Assembly: GCA_036927565.1 (NCBI GenBank)
Contig: JAYESD010000004.1
Span: forward strand, 72,166,933 to 72,230,932
Direction: 5' to 3'
DNA: 64,000 nucleotides
Source: Tuctoria greenei
Lineage: Eukaryota > Streptophyta > Magnoliopsida > Poales > Poaceae
Shown: positions 1 through 11,344 of the stretch, in pieces
Position numbering within the stretch: position 1 is the first letter of the stretch
Layout: each line of letters starts with the position of its first letter
Notes under the pieces: model-generated
Told to the model about the DNA's origin: nothing
The model's database searches: none
What the model saw: the letters and a program-made list of their open reading frames with translations, nothing else
Position numbers and translations under genes: made by a program

Positions 1-266
1 AAGAAAAGCAATAGGTAAGAATTAGAAAACGTCCCCAACTATATGCATCAAGGGATATAAACTAAACAGCTAGCTACACTAGCTTAGGTGGACATGGCAA
101 TGCTAAGGCATCCCAAAATCCTTTATTAAGCACACAAGCAAGCAATATATATAGCAAACAACAAGCCAACAAAAACAAATCGATTCCTGAGTGCCCCTAT
201 GTGCTCTAAAGTGTCCATTCTATCTAGGCTGCGTCTTACGGTCAACCTATGGCTCTAATACCAATC
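1..266 (-). mobile_element. TE-A: leader of a Ty3/gypsy element leaving the left edge
   Basis: Read on the minus strand, this matches the leader of the complete element TE-B just after its 5' LTR (11084-11345), including the stretch around 11224-11335. A primer-binding site similar to the plant initiator tRNA-Met type (TTGGTATTAGAGCC on the minus strand) lies at 251-265, directly beside the LTR end at 267. The gag and pol genes would lie to the left, outside the window. Confidence 0.85.
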
Positions 267-2516
267 TGTGATGCCCAGTTCTGAAAAATGAACCAAGCTA
301 ACGGATATGTGTGCCCAGGATGTTCATCACACATACACGAGTGCAATCACAAACGATATACCAATAATTACCATAGAACAGGATTAATTAACCAAATTTT
401 ATTACACGAACCATATTATCCTCGAATACAAGCTCTATTGAATATTAACGACAAGTTTAACTAATGCAGCGGAAATAAACTAATTAAGCAAACTAAACAG
501 CTAGGCAGCATAAGCAATAGGGTATAGCGCAGCTCCAATAACACCACAGGCAAAGCTAACGGTAGACACGGCCTAGAACTCCGCGTTATCGCCATTAGAC
601 TCCCAATCCTGACCTGCAACTGTTGGGGGGGGGGGGATTGCAAGAGTGAGTACATGTCGTACTCAGCAAGTGTGGAAAGTATGACATGTGGCTGATTCAA
701 ACGACGACTATAATAATGGCAAAGTGCCAAAAAGTACATAAAAACATTTGAAAAGCAATATATTACATATATGTGAAGTAAACCCATCATAATCATAAGT
801 AATATCACAATATCAATCCATAGTTCACCATCCTCATAAATAATTCCAGATCTCACAATTTGCCAATAACCATATTCAATACCTAAAATTAAATTCATAA
901 CCATAATACCAACCATACCCATCCCAATACCAATTTCCCTCTAATCATGGAAGTTGTCCAGGTGCTCATGACCGGGAGCACGGATATCATGATAGTTTTA
1001 TTTAACTCTGCAGAGTTTGTACCACTTTACCCACGTGTTTGTGATTTCATCACCCATCGGTGACTAAAGAACCTCCCTTTCGCCAATTACACTTCCTTTG
1101 GTGTAAGGCCAAGAGATCAAAAAATAGCCTTTACAAAGGGATTACTAGCCTATTTAGACCCCACTGAGGTTTCACCGGTGGCGATGCCTCCAACTGAGCA
1201 CATCTTCAACCAAGGGCCCCCTCTTGAGCCATTCGGATCCCAGGGTAGTCCGACCAATCATCAACAAACCCAATCTGGCTACCCCTTCCCCGAGAATCCA
1301 CAATGGTCCAAACAGCACTAGCAAAGCCCTAATTAGTCAGCTACGCCGCACCCATACTTGGCCTCGTGGTGGCACTGTAGTCCTAGCTTATTATCGCATG
1401 AACCGGTCCTTAGATCTAAAGCAAGCAAACCACCATAACATCCAACCCATCCACATACCAGGCTTGCTTAGATCACCCATTACCATATCATACTTAACCA
1501 GTTCATGTCAACCACAATCTCATTAATGCATAATTAAAGTAGTGTAGTTGTTCTTCCATCATAATTAATCAAGCAAAGCAAAAGGTAAAAACCCTTCCTG
1601 ACTCTCTACCATGTATTCCAGGCGACAAGGGTGGTAACAAAACTAGTAAACTTCCTACCATAGGATTTCCCATCAATTTGACACAAGCATGCAGTTTTGC
1701 AAGCAAAACATTTATTTTAAAAACAGGATCAATATGCTTCAAGGACACTTGCTTCGCTCTTGGGATTGGTTCTGGTCAAAGCCTTCAAACTCTTGGTGCT
1801 GTAGATCTTTCGCAGCACTCTCTAGCGCAAATTCGTCTAATCCGCACAATAAACATACAAGACAAGAAACACAATCAAAGTGTGCACAAATATTACTCAA
1901 TATAACATGACATGCATGATTTATGCAAATGCAAGGTAGAACTTGTTACTAGATTGCTTTTAATGATTCACTAACTAGTTCTAATAGCTTTTAACAAGTT
2001 TATACAGGTTTGGATGTGATTATATCAAACTTTAGAATCAATTCAACACAATTTAACCAGAAAGATCGGACTAGTCCGCTAGGGACCCGACAAGTCTGCA
2101 CTCTGCGAGATCAGCAGATTAGGGTTTTCTAGATCGACGTAAATTTGGAGATCAGGGGTTGAATTCACGTAAGGAAAAGAGAATAGAAGGTATACCAAGT
2201 GTTTAGGACTCCAATGAACCAAGAAACTTGGAGGTAGCACTTGGATCGTGATGATCTAGGGTTGGTGATGAACTTGGAGATGAATTGGTGGTGAAGGACG
2301 AAACTTTGTGGAGATCTTGATCCTCTTTCGTTTCCTCCTCTTCTTCTTCTTGCTTGGGATCTTCTCCTCCCTCCTTGGTGGTGGCTCTCCACGAACTAGG
2401 GTTTGGGTGGGGTGGAAAAGTGGCAAATAGATGTCAAACCAAGGGGGGGGTAGGTTAATGTTAAACACGTATATGAGTGTATGTAGGGCATGATGCATGA
2501 AAGTGAGGATGTTACA
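267..2516 (-). mobile_element. TE-A 5' LTR (minus strand), core promoter deleted
   Basis: A long terminal repeat of 2250 bp of the same family as the TE-B LTRs. On the minus strand it starts TGTAACATCC at 2516 and ends in CA at 267, next to the primer site. Compared with the TE-B 5' LTR it lacks roughly 580 bp (TE-B about 8411-8995). That is the U3 stretch carrying the palindromic motif cluster and the TATA box, and the junction is near 2444-2450. The first flanking bases to the right, CGGAA at 2517-2521, would be the target duplication, but its partner is outside the window. A run of G occurs near 625-636. Confidence 0.85.
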
Positions 2517-2530
2517 CGGAATTACAACTA

Positions 2531-2626
2531 CTAGCTCCATCCATCCCAAATTACTTGTCAGTTTTTTTAGTTCAAAAATGGACTAATTAATTAAAGATCG
2601 ACAAGTAATTTGGGAGATGGAGGTAG
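2531..2626. mobile_element. Stowaway-like MITE
   Basis: A 96-bp element with imperfect terminal inverted repeats (CTAGCTCCATCC on the left, CTACCTCCATCT inverted on the right), extended inward by CCCAAATTACTTGTC on both arms. It is flanked by TA at 2529-2530 and 2627-2628. The TIR type and TA duplication are those of Stowaway (Tc1/mariner-derived) MITEs in grasses. It has no coding capacity. Confidence 0.85.
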
Positions 2627-3900
2627 TACATATTATTAATTTCTAATAACTAAGAAACTTACTTCACCCTTTTTAACGCTTGGTCGATTGGCGGCGGTGT
2701 CGCCCCGAGATCCACGCCACTGTGCACCGTACCCCACTGGCATCCGCCTCACCAATGCCTCGGCGTGCCCCATCTCGGCGCGCTGCCTTTGGCCTCTGTG
2801 CCGCCACCGTCTGTTGGATCAACAACGCAGGCCGAGGTGAGAGCTTTTAAAAACATGCATGTTATTTCACATGCATCGAGGTCTTCAGATGCATGTTAGT
2901 TGTCCATGCATGCTACGCCCCACACATGATCAACGAGCCTCAAACATGATGATCTCTCAACAAAATGAGAAAACACGTGACATCATCAAACATGATCCAG
3001 ATCTTTCACATGGATGTTAGAAGTACATATGCATGTTATGCCCCAAACATATATTCCAAGAATAGAATATTTCCTACCATGTATATATATTTCCATATTT
3101 ATCATATTATCTACATGCATATGTATACTCTCAACCTATATGGCAGCTTATCTACCACACTATTCAAGAATATTATCTTGTCATCAATAGAGATAACAAA
3201 TTTGACACAAGGATGTTCCCTTGACGGTACGAGGATAGAATGTGGACTACCATCGTCTAATAAGCACACAAATCTCACTACGTACGTGGTTCATCAAATT
3301 AATCAATCACATGCTGCCATTATGTATTGTTGTACTCGTCTTTTGATGAATTGACAGGCGTAGGTACTAGCCGCTACGTGTTCTGATTTTAGGAACAAAT
3401 GAACACACTTGTGAAAATACGTACACCATTCCAATCCTCAACGTCATCAAATTAACATGATCCTCAATAAGGGGGCACAAAATTCCTCAACACGTGATCC
3501 AACATGCTTTATCACGATCTCTTTCACATTCATTATATTCATGTCCAACATCATATATGATCACGACAATTATCATCGGTTCGATATGGACTCCCGGTCG
3601 GCAGCGGTCGGATCCATCAAAAAAAATATATGGACTCTCGATCGATTGCCACACACGTTCACACGTCAATCTTCCGCACCTCGTTGAAATCGTTTGCACG
3701 AAATGTTACGAAAACCGCAGGACAAACAACCAAAGTATGCCAGGTGGGCCATTGCATACCCTAGACCCTTTGCATGTCAAGTTAAAAATTGGCCAATGGG
3801 ACGTGTCGGGCCGTTTCGAGAAGAGGCAGACCGCAGTTTGGAGTAACTCCGTTGATTCAAAAGCACAGTTCTCGAGGCGTCCGATCATCTCCACTCGCGC
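2627..3900. other. Non-coding stretch upstream of gene copy 1
   Basis: No convincing gene was seen. It holds ATGCATGT-rich sequence at 2850-3070 and a segment near 2955-3010 (CAACAAAATGAGAAAACAC...) that recurs twice upstream of gene copy 2 (about 6333-6400 and 6663-6725). The last 200 bases (3720-3900) are similar to 6820-7046 and form the proximal promoter of the duplicated gene. The stretch 2700-2830 is GC-rich but has no long supported reading frame. Confidence 0.5.
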
Positions 3901-3917
3901 ACTTAACGACAACCCGC

Positions 3918-3925
3918 TATAAAGG
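3918..3925 (+). promoter_or_regulatory. TATA box of gene copy 1
   Basis: TATAAAGG within CCCGCTATAAAGG, about 130 bp before the ATG at 4054. The same octamer in the same context lies at 7047-7054, about 130 bp before the ATG of copy 2. Conservation across two diverged copies supports a real core promoter. Confidence 0.7.
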
Positions 3926-4053
3926 AACACAATCCTATTCTTCTCTATCGCACCTCTCGATCGATTTTAGCCTCCAAACTTCTCCTTTTGCTTCTCTGCC
4001 GTACCACTGCCGACCACCTCTCTCTCTTTGTTTGCACCTCTGTCGCCGCACAA

Positions 4054-4722
4054 ATGGCTAGCCCCGCACCAAAGTGGTCCAGGTCATTGACGTCCTCCAA
4101 ACCTCCTTCTCTGTTTCCGTTGCCGCCAATGCCGGTGGAACTGGAGGCGGCGCCCGCACCTCCTCCACCCCCGTCTCTGACCGCGGCGCCCGCACCTCTT
4201 TCGTCCTACTATGATGAGACTCTCCGCCTCATCGAGAAACGCATCGATAAACTAGACAGCAAGCTTAAGGAGGTCTCCGGCAACTTGTTCGCCGCCGATG
4301 TGCAAGCAAAAGCGCTCGACAAAATGGCGCAGGATGTAATGACAATACATCGCACTCCTATCGCCGTCTGGGACTTGGGATCCTTCCCCACCACACCAGC
4401 ATGGACTCCGCCGGCTACTACATATTCAGGTTAGGCTTTGTGGTCGCTCATCTCGACTGCCTCTACAAGACGATCGGTGAGGAGGCTGGGGTGGAGTTTT
4501 GCGAGCAACTGGTGAACGCCGTTGGCCGAAAGTTTGATCTGGTGTTGGCAGATGCACCGCCAGTGGTTGCGGCGGAGGCGAAGGCGCAGCCGGTGGATGC
4601 GGAGGCGGCGGTGGAGGAGGTGGACAAGTCCTCCTCCGAGTACAGTAGGATTAGTAGTCGTTTTTTCTTTTGTTTTCTATGTGTTTTTTTCTTGTTTGAA
4701 ATATATGTTTTGTTTTTATGTT
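4054..4722 (+). pseudogene. Unrecognised duplicated gene, copy 1 (frameshifted)
   Basis: I do not recognise this family. The frame from ATG 4054 begins MASPAPKWSRS, followed by a Pro/Ala-rich segment (residues about 25-55) and a charged helical stretch (ETLRLIEKRIDKLDSKLKE, about 58-76). Around 4360 the similarity to copy 2 moves to another frame (net -1), which runs through TSMDSAGYYIFRLGFVVAHL and an Ala/Glu/Val-rich acidic tail to a stop at about 4722. The start was chosen because a TATA box lies about 130 bp upstream and copy 2 begins the same way (MGSPAPKRS). A one-base frameshift is the simplest reading; an unrecognised intron is the alternative. Both copies share 5' and 3' flanks, so they come from one duplication. 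Confidence 0.55.
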
Positions 4723-5055
4723 AATGAACAATGTCTTTTACGTTCATAAACAATGTGTCCTACGGTACATGCATTTACAAAAAACTCCTACTTTTATCAA
4801 AAAACATCGCATATGGAAAATTAACACATTAGTAATATTACATCTAATAAATATTAGACACATTAGGACATACGTAGTAGTATTATATTTCAAAGAAAAA
4901 AAAATGCTAGATCGTGTGACTGGAGATCGCACACAAATGATGCGAATACTAATTAATTATATTTCTTTTCTCTTTACCAGTTGTATCGTGCCCCCTCCAC
5001 CGGCCTGGCCCTAGGCGGTAGCCCCTCCCGCCTAGACCCAGAGCCAGGCCTGCCT
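4723..5055. other. 3' flank of gene copy 1
   Basis: AT-rich sequence. Its first part (to about 4800: repeated TTTATGTTAATGAA, then CAATG.GTCCTA) is similar to 18640-18750, the displaced 3' end of copy 2, so it is probably the shared 3' UTR. The rest, up to the MITE at 5060, shows nothing I can name. Confidence 0.5.
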
Positions 5056-5059
5056 TTAA

Positions 5060-5239
5060 GACCATCCACAGTGGTTCACAGTAAAGCTTACTGGACTATA
5101 AATATAGAGTAGATTACTGGAAGTATAGAGGTGTCCGAGTGAAATGCTTGATGTATAGAGGATATACTGGAAGTATAGAGGGATAGATACATAGAGTAAG
5201 TTTTAGAGGAAACCGTTGTGGCGTGCGGATCAGATGGTC
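5060..5239. mobile_element. Short MITE with GACCATC termini
   Basis: A 180-bp element with inverted ends GACCATC...GATGGTC. It is flanked by TTAA at 5056-5059 and 5240-5243; equally, the duplication could be read as TTA/TAA, as in Tourist/PIF-Harbinger MITEs. The interior repeats GGAAGTATAGAG-like motifs (near 5119, 5169). It is non-coding, and the superfamily assignment is inference. Confidence 0.65.
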
Positions 5240-5282
5240 TTAACTCTTAACCGCTTGGTGCGGGAATCAAATTCTCTGCGGC

Positions 5283-5460
5283 AGGGCCACACAACCGTCT
5301 CTGTGTGACCCTGCCTAGATGTTTGCCACGTACGTTCACGTTTCGAATCTTACAGCCATACAACCAAGGGCGCACCGCACGGTTCTTGCGATTGTGCCAC
5401 CCTGCCCCGATGATTTCCACATACGCCAATGCACCGAATCTTGCAGCGCACATGGGCACA
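5283..5460. repeat. Diverged tandem duplication, about 90 bp x 2
   Basis: Two adjoining copies run in parallel: AGGGCCACACAACCGTC...CCCTGCCTAGATG...CGAATCTTACAGCC and AGGGCGCACCGCACGG...CCCTGCCCCGATG...CGAATCTTGCAGCG. No coding meaning is evident. Confidence 0.55.
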
Positions 5461-5560
5461 CGAACTCCACGTCCGAAATTTGCTCAGTGATCCGAATAAC
5501 TGGCACTCGGCGTGCATGATCTATCATCCTGCGCACGAGCACAACATGGCCAGAAAGATC

Positions 5561-6044
5561 TGTGTTTGGTTGCTTGTCTTGGATTGAATTGACTTGCATT
5601 GATTGGATGATCCAGTCATGTGTTACTTGTTTCGCGGTCAGACGGACAGGGTGATCCAGGTTCGAAAAATATAAAATATTCCTCGCAGATGCTGGATGAG
5701 ATGGTCCAGGATATTTGGTTGGATGTGAGTCCATCCACCTTAACTAATTATGCTTCTTAGTAATGTAATTAGTGATAATTAACTTGTTTTTTGTTGATTA
5801 ATAATTACAATTATGATATTAACATTAATATTTTCTAGTAATATGATAATTAGTATATAAATAATTAATATTAGGAAATTATCAACTTAGATGACTCAAT
5901 AATCCACCCAAGTTTCATCCAACCTACCAAAATAAAATTGGATTGTCCTGTCCATCCAACCAAACGTTAATTTGGATGATCTAATACATAAAGAAATGGA
6001 TGATCCTATATCTCCAATCCAACTTCGATGTCAAACCAAACGCA
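5561..6044. mobile_element. Possible MITE with TGTGTTTGGTT ends
   Basis: The ends are inverted: TGTGTTTGGTTGCTTG on the left and, inverted, TGCGTTTGGTTTGACA on the right. GGATTG/GGATGATCCA motifs lie inside both arms, and the interior is very AT-rich. Such ends are typical of hAT or PIF/Harbinger non-autonomous elements. I could not find a convincing target duplication, so the limits are approximate. Confidence 0.45.
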
Positions 6045-6424
6045 ATTGATGACTGAGCATCTTGTCACATGTCACTAGAGTGTACGCACATACACGGCCT
6101 CAACACCTCCTTTAGGGTGCCTCGTGGACTAACCACATGACCCGGCCAAACACTCACATAATTAGCATACACCTGCAAGAGCAACTAACTAGCCGCATCC
6201 TTCGCGTACGAACGGCAACGCCGACCAACTTATAGTTTGTACTACGTACAAAGAATTTTCTTTGTCATTGAGCCAAACAAGCTCTTCCGATGCGGCAACT
6301 AATAATCAACACGTGATATATATATATGACGATCTTTCAACACAATTAGAAAACACCTAATGTCGTCAAAAATGCATGATCGAGGTCTTTTGCGTGTCAA
6401 ACTAAAAAACATGAACGAGTGTTT

Positions 6425-6473
<49 letters not shown>

Positions 6474-7046
6474 GAATGAATGTGTGGTGTGTTCATCGTG
6501 TTCCTCAGGAATGACAATTCATAATAAAGGATTTGATTATTTTTTGGACAGTTCATAAGGAGGAGGAGGAGGATTTAGGTTTTCTTTTGATGTTTTTCTT
6601 TTCCTGTGTCATGTACATTTTAATTGGGTTTCGTGATGATCTTTCTACTATATATGAAGATATTTCAACAAAATGAGAAAACACATAACGTCATGAAACA
6701 TGATCGAGGTCTTTTGCGTGACAAACTGAAAAAAAACTAAAACATTGCATATACCTCGGGCCGGTGAGCCCTTTGCGTTTCAAACATAAAAACTGGAAGT
6801 GAAAAACTGAAACATGCGAGACAGACCTACAAAGTATGCTTGGTGGGCCATTGCATACCTTGGACCCTTTGCGTGTCAAATTAAAAAATTATCTGTAAAG
6901 CCGAGATGGGCCGCATCAAGCCATTGCGATAACCAAGAGGAGGCAAACCACGGTTTGGATTAACTCTGACCCACCCACCAGTTTGAAAGCACAGTTTTTG
7001 AAGCGTTCGGTCATCTCCACTCGCGCGCTTTTAGACGACGGCCCGC
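6045..7046. other. Upstream region of gene copy 2, with internal repeats
   Basis: Two similar segments (about 6333-6400 and 6663-6725) share CAA.A.AATTAGAAAACAC and GATCGAGGTCTTTTGCGTG. A third relative lies at about 2955-3010. From about 6820 the sequence parallels 3720-3900 upstream of copy 1 (AAAGTATGC..GGTGGGCCATTGCATACC). It is non-coding promoter-side DNA of a duplicated locus. Confidence 0.6.
6428..6469. repeat. (AT)n microsatellite
   Basis: An uninterrupted run of 21 AT dinucleotides lying between two diverged copies of the upstream repeat. Confidence 0.95.
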
Positions 7047-7054
7047 TATAAAGG
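7047..7054 (+). promoter_or_regulatory. TATA box of gene copy 2
   Basis: TATAAAGG in the context GCCCGCTATAAAGGCACAC, matching the position and context of the copy 1 TATA box. Confidence 0.7.
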
Positions 7055-7181
7055 CACACCCGTCCTCTTGCGTCTCCGCCGCACCACTCCATCGATTGTA
7101 GCCTCCAAACGTCTCTTTCTTCTCTGCCGCACCATCACCGACCACCTCTCGCTCTTTCTCCGCACCTCCATCACCGGGCAA

Positions 7182-7786
7182 ATGGGTAGCCCCGCACCGA
7201 AGCGCTCCAGGCCGTCGGCGTCCTCCAAACCTCCTTCTTCTCTGTTTCCATCGCAGCTAATGCCGGTGGAACTGGAGGCAGAGCCCGCACCTCCTCTGTC
7301 CCCTTCTCCGCCCGCAACGCCCACACCACCTCATCCCGTTTGGGTTCAGGAGACTGTCTGCCTCCTCGAACACCGCTTCATTGAACTTGATCTGCACCTG
7401 AAGGAGGCCATCGAGCACCATTCCACCACCCAGATCGCGCATAAAAGCTCAACAAATTTGTGCGGGATGTATTTTCTGATATATCTCGCTCGTGTGACTA
7501 TTTGGGTCTTGCGAAGCTTCCCGTCTGCACCAGCATGGACACCGCCAGCCACTACTGCTTCGGGTTAGGGTTTGTGGCCGGTCATCTCAACGTCCTCTAT
7601 GAGATGTCCAGGGATGTGGCTGGGGTGGAGGGTCGCCAGCATCTTTTGCAAACCATCGTCTGAAAGCTTCAGACTCAATTGCTGGAGGATGCAGCAGCAA
7701 CGGCAGTAATGGAAGAGGCGAAGGCGATGGAGGAGGAGGAGGTGGCGACGGAGGAGGTGGAGGAGATATCTGCTGTCGAAGTGTAG
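7182..7786 (+). pseudogene. Unrecognised duplicated gene, copy 2 (frameshifted, premature stop)
   Basis: A paralogue of copy 1. ATG 7182 opens MGSPAPKRSRPS, followed by a Pro-rich segment and a helical stretch (ETVCLLEHRFIELDLHLKE). Near 7442, in an A-run, the similarity moves by -1 to a frame carrying LGLAKLPVCTSMDTASHYCF. That frame meets TGA at 7661-7663, after which it stays open through a Glu-rich tail to TAG 7784-7786. The frameshift site differs from that of copy 1, so the two copies decayed independently. The original 3' UTR appears displaced to 18577-18750 by inserted transposons. No known domain is recognised. Confidence 0.55.
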
Positions 7787-7834
7787 CAACGACACTTCCC
7801 CTGGTACTACTAAAGTGTAGCCTGCGGAGGTTCT

Positions 7835-8363
7835 TGTTATGGTTGGGGCACACAGAGATCAAGATCAAGATAGCGACACCAGTGATTTATGTGGTTCGGG
7901 CCGCCTGAGCGTAATACCATACTCCACGCAGGGAGTGTGTGTGTTGTATTATGAATCGCTCGGAAGCGTAGTCTCTGGCTCAGCTGGTACTTAGTTGTCC
8001 TTTGTATCGTGCAGGTCAATCCTTTTATAGTCCAAGGACTGACCGTTACATTATTCACCTGGCCCGACATGTGGCCTGGTGTATTAAATTGCCTAATACA
8101 CTGTCTACAGGTATTAACCATGATTAATAGTGTGATAACGTGCCTTAATGGCTGCGTTACCTCTATTAACGGTGCTTTGATTGTGTGTCGTTAATACAAC
8201 ATTAACGACACGTAATCAAGTCTTGTAACTGCCGCTTAGATTGTCACTTGAATGTTTGTGTTGAAGGAGATCTGCCAGTGTATACGTTGATGATGGTCCA
8301 GAGGCTCGACACGTGGCAGCTTCAAAGCTTTCCTTTGTGGGGAGATGGCTCTGACACCGTTGT
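7835..8363 (+). mobile_element. Unidentified LTR-like piece, left half
   Basis: It starts near TGTTATGGTTGGGGCA and contains GTGATTTATGTGGTTCGGGCC, a phrase I associate with grass LTRs. Its continuation lies at 18315-18576, on the other side of TE-B, which inserted here (GTTGT at 8359-8363 is the target duplication). The two halves together are about 790 bp, run from TG to GACA, and lie inside the 3' part of gene copy 2. A solo LTR is the likely reading, but I found no clean target duplication for it and I cannot name the family. Confidence 0.45.
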
Positions 8364-8479
8364 TGTAACACACTCATTTTCATGCATCATGCCCTACATA
8401 CATTCATATACATCTTTAACATTAATCCACATAAAGAGGAATAATTTTAAAATTGATTTGGAACAAAACCACACTTAAA

Positions 8480-8830
8480 ATGCTGAAAAGTGCGGACTAG
8501 TCTGATTATGGTGAGGACTAGTCCGATTTCTCTCTGACTTCAAACGGACTTGTCCGTTTTTGCTGCGCACTAGTCCGATTTTGCCTCTAGACACTTTCGG
8601 ACTTGTCCGATTTTGTGCAGACTAGTCCGGTGTTCCAAGAATCCTTGAAAATTTGCTAAGTCCCTAGACATGTCCAGACTAGTCCGGTTTTCTAGCGGAC
8701 TTTTCCAGTTTCCTCTCTAAGTAAAGTCGGTTTTGTTCGATTTTTTGGCCAGACTTGTTCGATTTCTTTTTGACTAACTTCGGACTAGTCCGGTCCTATT
8801 TGGACTTGTCCGATATTTCGCAAGCTCAAT
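8480..8830. repeat. Cluster of CGGACTAGTCCG-type palindromes in U3
   Basis: About a dozen variants of the palindrome CGGACTAGTCCG / CGGACTTGTCCG are spread over 350 bp upstream of the TATA box. Two more lie at 9351-9383, downstream of the TATA box. The 3' LTR has the same cluster (16008-16340). The same motif fills the LTR of the Copia-type TE-D (25548-26730). Confidence 0.85.
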
Positions 8831-8979
8831 TTATCCTTTGTTTTATGACTTGTTTCTTGGGTTTCACGTTATGTGGGTCTAGGGACGTCGTGCCAAACTC
8901 TTTTAGAGTCCATGTGGGACTCTAAACCGTCCTCTACTCATCTCAAACTCGAAATCCATCTAACACTAGCCTCTACCTC

Positions 8980-8987
8980 TATATAAA
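8980..8987 (+). promoter_or_regulatory. TATA box of the TE-B 5' LTR
   Basis: TATATAAA, followed by AACAACCCCACCCC. The matching site in the 3' LTR is TATATAAA at 16501-16508. It is the probable core promoter for element transcription. Confidence 0.7.
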
Positions 8988-11085
8988 CAACCCCACCCCT
9001 TGGCCTAACATCTATTTGCCACTTTTCCACCCCACCCAAACCCTAGTTCGTGGAGAGCCTCCATCAAGGATGGAGGAGGAGATCCCAAGAAAGATAAATA
9101 GGAGGAGAAAATGAAGGAGGATCAAGATCTCCATCAACTTCGAGTTCTTCATCAACAATCCACCATCAGGTTCATCACCAACCCTAGATCATCAGGATCC
9201 AAGTGTTGTCTCCAAGTTTCTCGATTCATTGGAGTTCTAAACACCTGGTATACCTTTTATTCTCTTTTTCTTACGTGAATCCAACTCCGTTTTCCAAAAT
9301 TTACGTCAATGTAGAAAACCCGAGTTCGCTAGTTCTGCGAAGTGTGGACTAGTCCGGCCTTCTGCAGACTAGTCCGATTTTGCTGACTAAATTGTGTTGA
9401 ATTAATTCTAAAAGTAGATCTAATCAAATCCAAACCTGTATAAACTTGTTAAAATCTATTAGAACTAGTTGGTGATCATTGAAAGCAATCTATTAACAAG
9501 TTCTACCTTACATTTACATTAATCATGCATGTCATGTCATATTGAGTAATATATGTGCACTCTTTGATTGTGTCTCTTGCTTGTATGTTTATTGTGTGGA
9601 TTAGACGTATTTGCGCCAGAGAGTGTCACAGAGGGTCTTCTGCACCAGGAGTTTGAAGAAGTTGACCCGAACTAACCGCACGGGCTAGGAAAGTGTTCTT
9701 GAAGCATATTGATCCCGTTTTGACAATAAATGTTTTGTTTGTCGCACGCTGTGTCAATTTGATGGGAAATTCTATGATAGGAAGTTTACTATACTTGTCT
9801 AACCACCCTTGTGACCTGGAATATATGGTAGAGAGTCGGGAAGGGCATTTTACCTTTAAGCTTCGCTTAATCAACTGGGATGGGAAAAACAACTATACCA
9901 CTCAATTTAATTATGCATTAATGAGATTATGGTTGACATGAACTGGTTAAATATGATATGGTAATAGGTTATCTAAGCAAGCCCGGTATGTGGATGGGTT
10001 GGATGTATGGTGGTTTGCTTGCTTTAGATCTAAGGACCGGTTCGTGGAGTGACCATCCAGGATCTACAGTGCCACCACGAGGCCAATTATGGGTGTGGCG
10101 TAGCTGATTAATTAGGGTTTTGTTAGTGCTGTTTGGACCATTATGGATGCTCGGGGAAGGGGTAGTCGGATTGGGTTTGTTGATGATTGGTGAGACTACC
10201 ATGGGATCCAAATGGCTCAAGAGGGGGCCCTTGGTTGAAGATGTGCTCAGTTGGAGACATCACCACCAGTGAAACCTCAGTGGGGTCTAAAAAGGCTAGT
10301 AATCCCTTTGTAAAGGCTATTTTGTGATATCTTGGCCATACACAAAAGGAAGTGTAATTGGCATAAGGGGGGTTCTTTAGTGCTGACGGGTGATGAAATC
10401 ACAAACATGTGGGTAAAGCGGTACAACCTCTGCAGAGTGTGTCTAAAACTATCATGATAGTTGTGTTCCTGATTATGAGCAACCTGAACCCTCAAATGAT
10501 TGAAGGAACTTGGTTTTTGGGATGGTTATGGTATGGCTATTGTATAGGTATGGTTTGGTAATGGTTATGGCTCATTATGAATTAATTTCTGGTATTGGAT
10601 ATGATTATTGGCAATGGTGAAATATGGAATTATGGATTATGGACATGGATTATGGACTGGTATTATGATAACTACATGGATTATGATGGGTTTATTTCAT
10701 ATACATGTAATATATTGCTTTTCAAATGTTTTAATGTACTTTTCAGCACTTAGCATTATTATGTTCGTCATTTGTATCAGCTACATGTCATACTTTCCAC
10801 ACTTGCTAAGTATGACATGTACTCACTCTTGCAACCCCTTCCCCTACCAACAGTTGTAGGTCAGGATTGGGAGTTTTTCCGCTGCAATAGTTGAACTTGT
10901 CATTAATATTCATTAGAGCTTGTATTCGAGGATAATATGGTTTGTATAATAAAAGTGGTTAACTAATCTTGTTATGTGGTAATTTTTTGTATACTCTTTT
11001 GTGACTGCACTCGTGTATTTGTGTTGAACATCATGGGAACACATATGCGTTCACTTGGTTCATTTTCGGAACCGGGTGTCACAGA

Positions 11086-11100
11086 TTAGTATCAGAGCCA
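11086..11100 (+). other. Primer-binding site of TE-B
   Basis: TTAGTATCAGAGCCA, two bases after the LTR end. It matches the plant initiator tRNA-Met primer site (TGGTATCAGAGCC) apart from changes at its first bases. Confidence 0.8.
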
Positions 11101-11344
11101 CAGGTTGACCGTAGGACGCAACCTAGATAGAATGGACACTTTAGAGCACATAGGAGCACTCAGGAATTGATGTGTTTTTGTTTGGTGTGCTGTTTGCTAT
11201 ATATTGATTGCTTGTGTTAATAGAGGATTTTGGGATGCTTTAGCATTACCATGTCCACGTAGGCTAGTTAGTTTTCTAGTTTCATATCCCTTGATGCATA
11301 TAGTTGGCGACGTTTTCCAATTCTTACCTATTGCGTTTATCTAG

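Larger units (their letters stand above)
8364..11083 (+). mobile_element. TE-B 5' LTR
   Basis: A 2720-bp repeat, from TGTAACACAC to GGTGTCACA. It carries the palindrome cluster in U3 (8480-8830), a TATA box at 8980-8987 and a CT-rich leader. The stretch from about 10616 to 10912 is absent from the 3' LTR. Confidence 0.92.

Noticed and set aside
461..922. Minus-strand 153-codon frame and similar frames in the LTRs of TE-A and TE-B
   Set aside because: They are AT-rich low-complexity translations (many Met, Ile, Tyr), not conserved between LTR copies.
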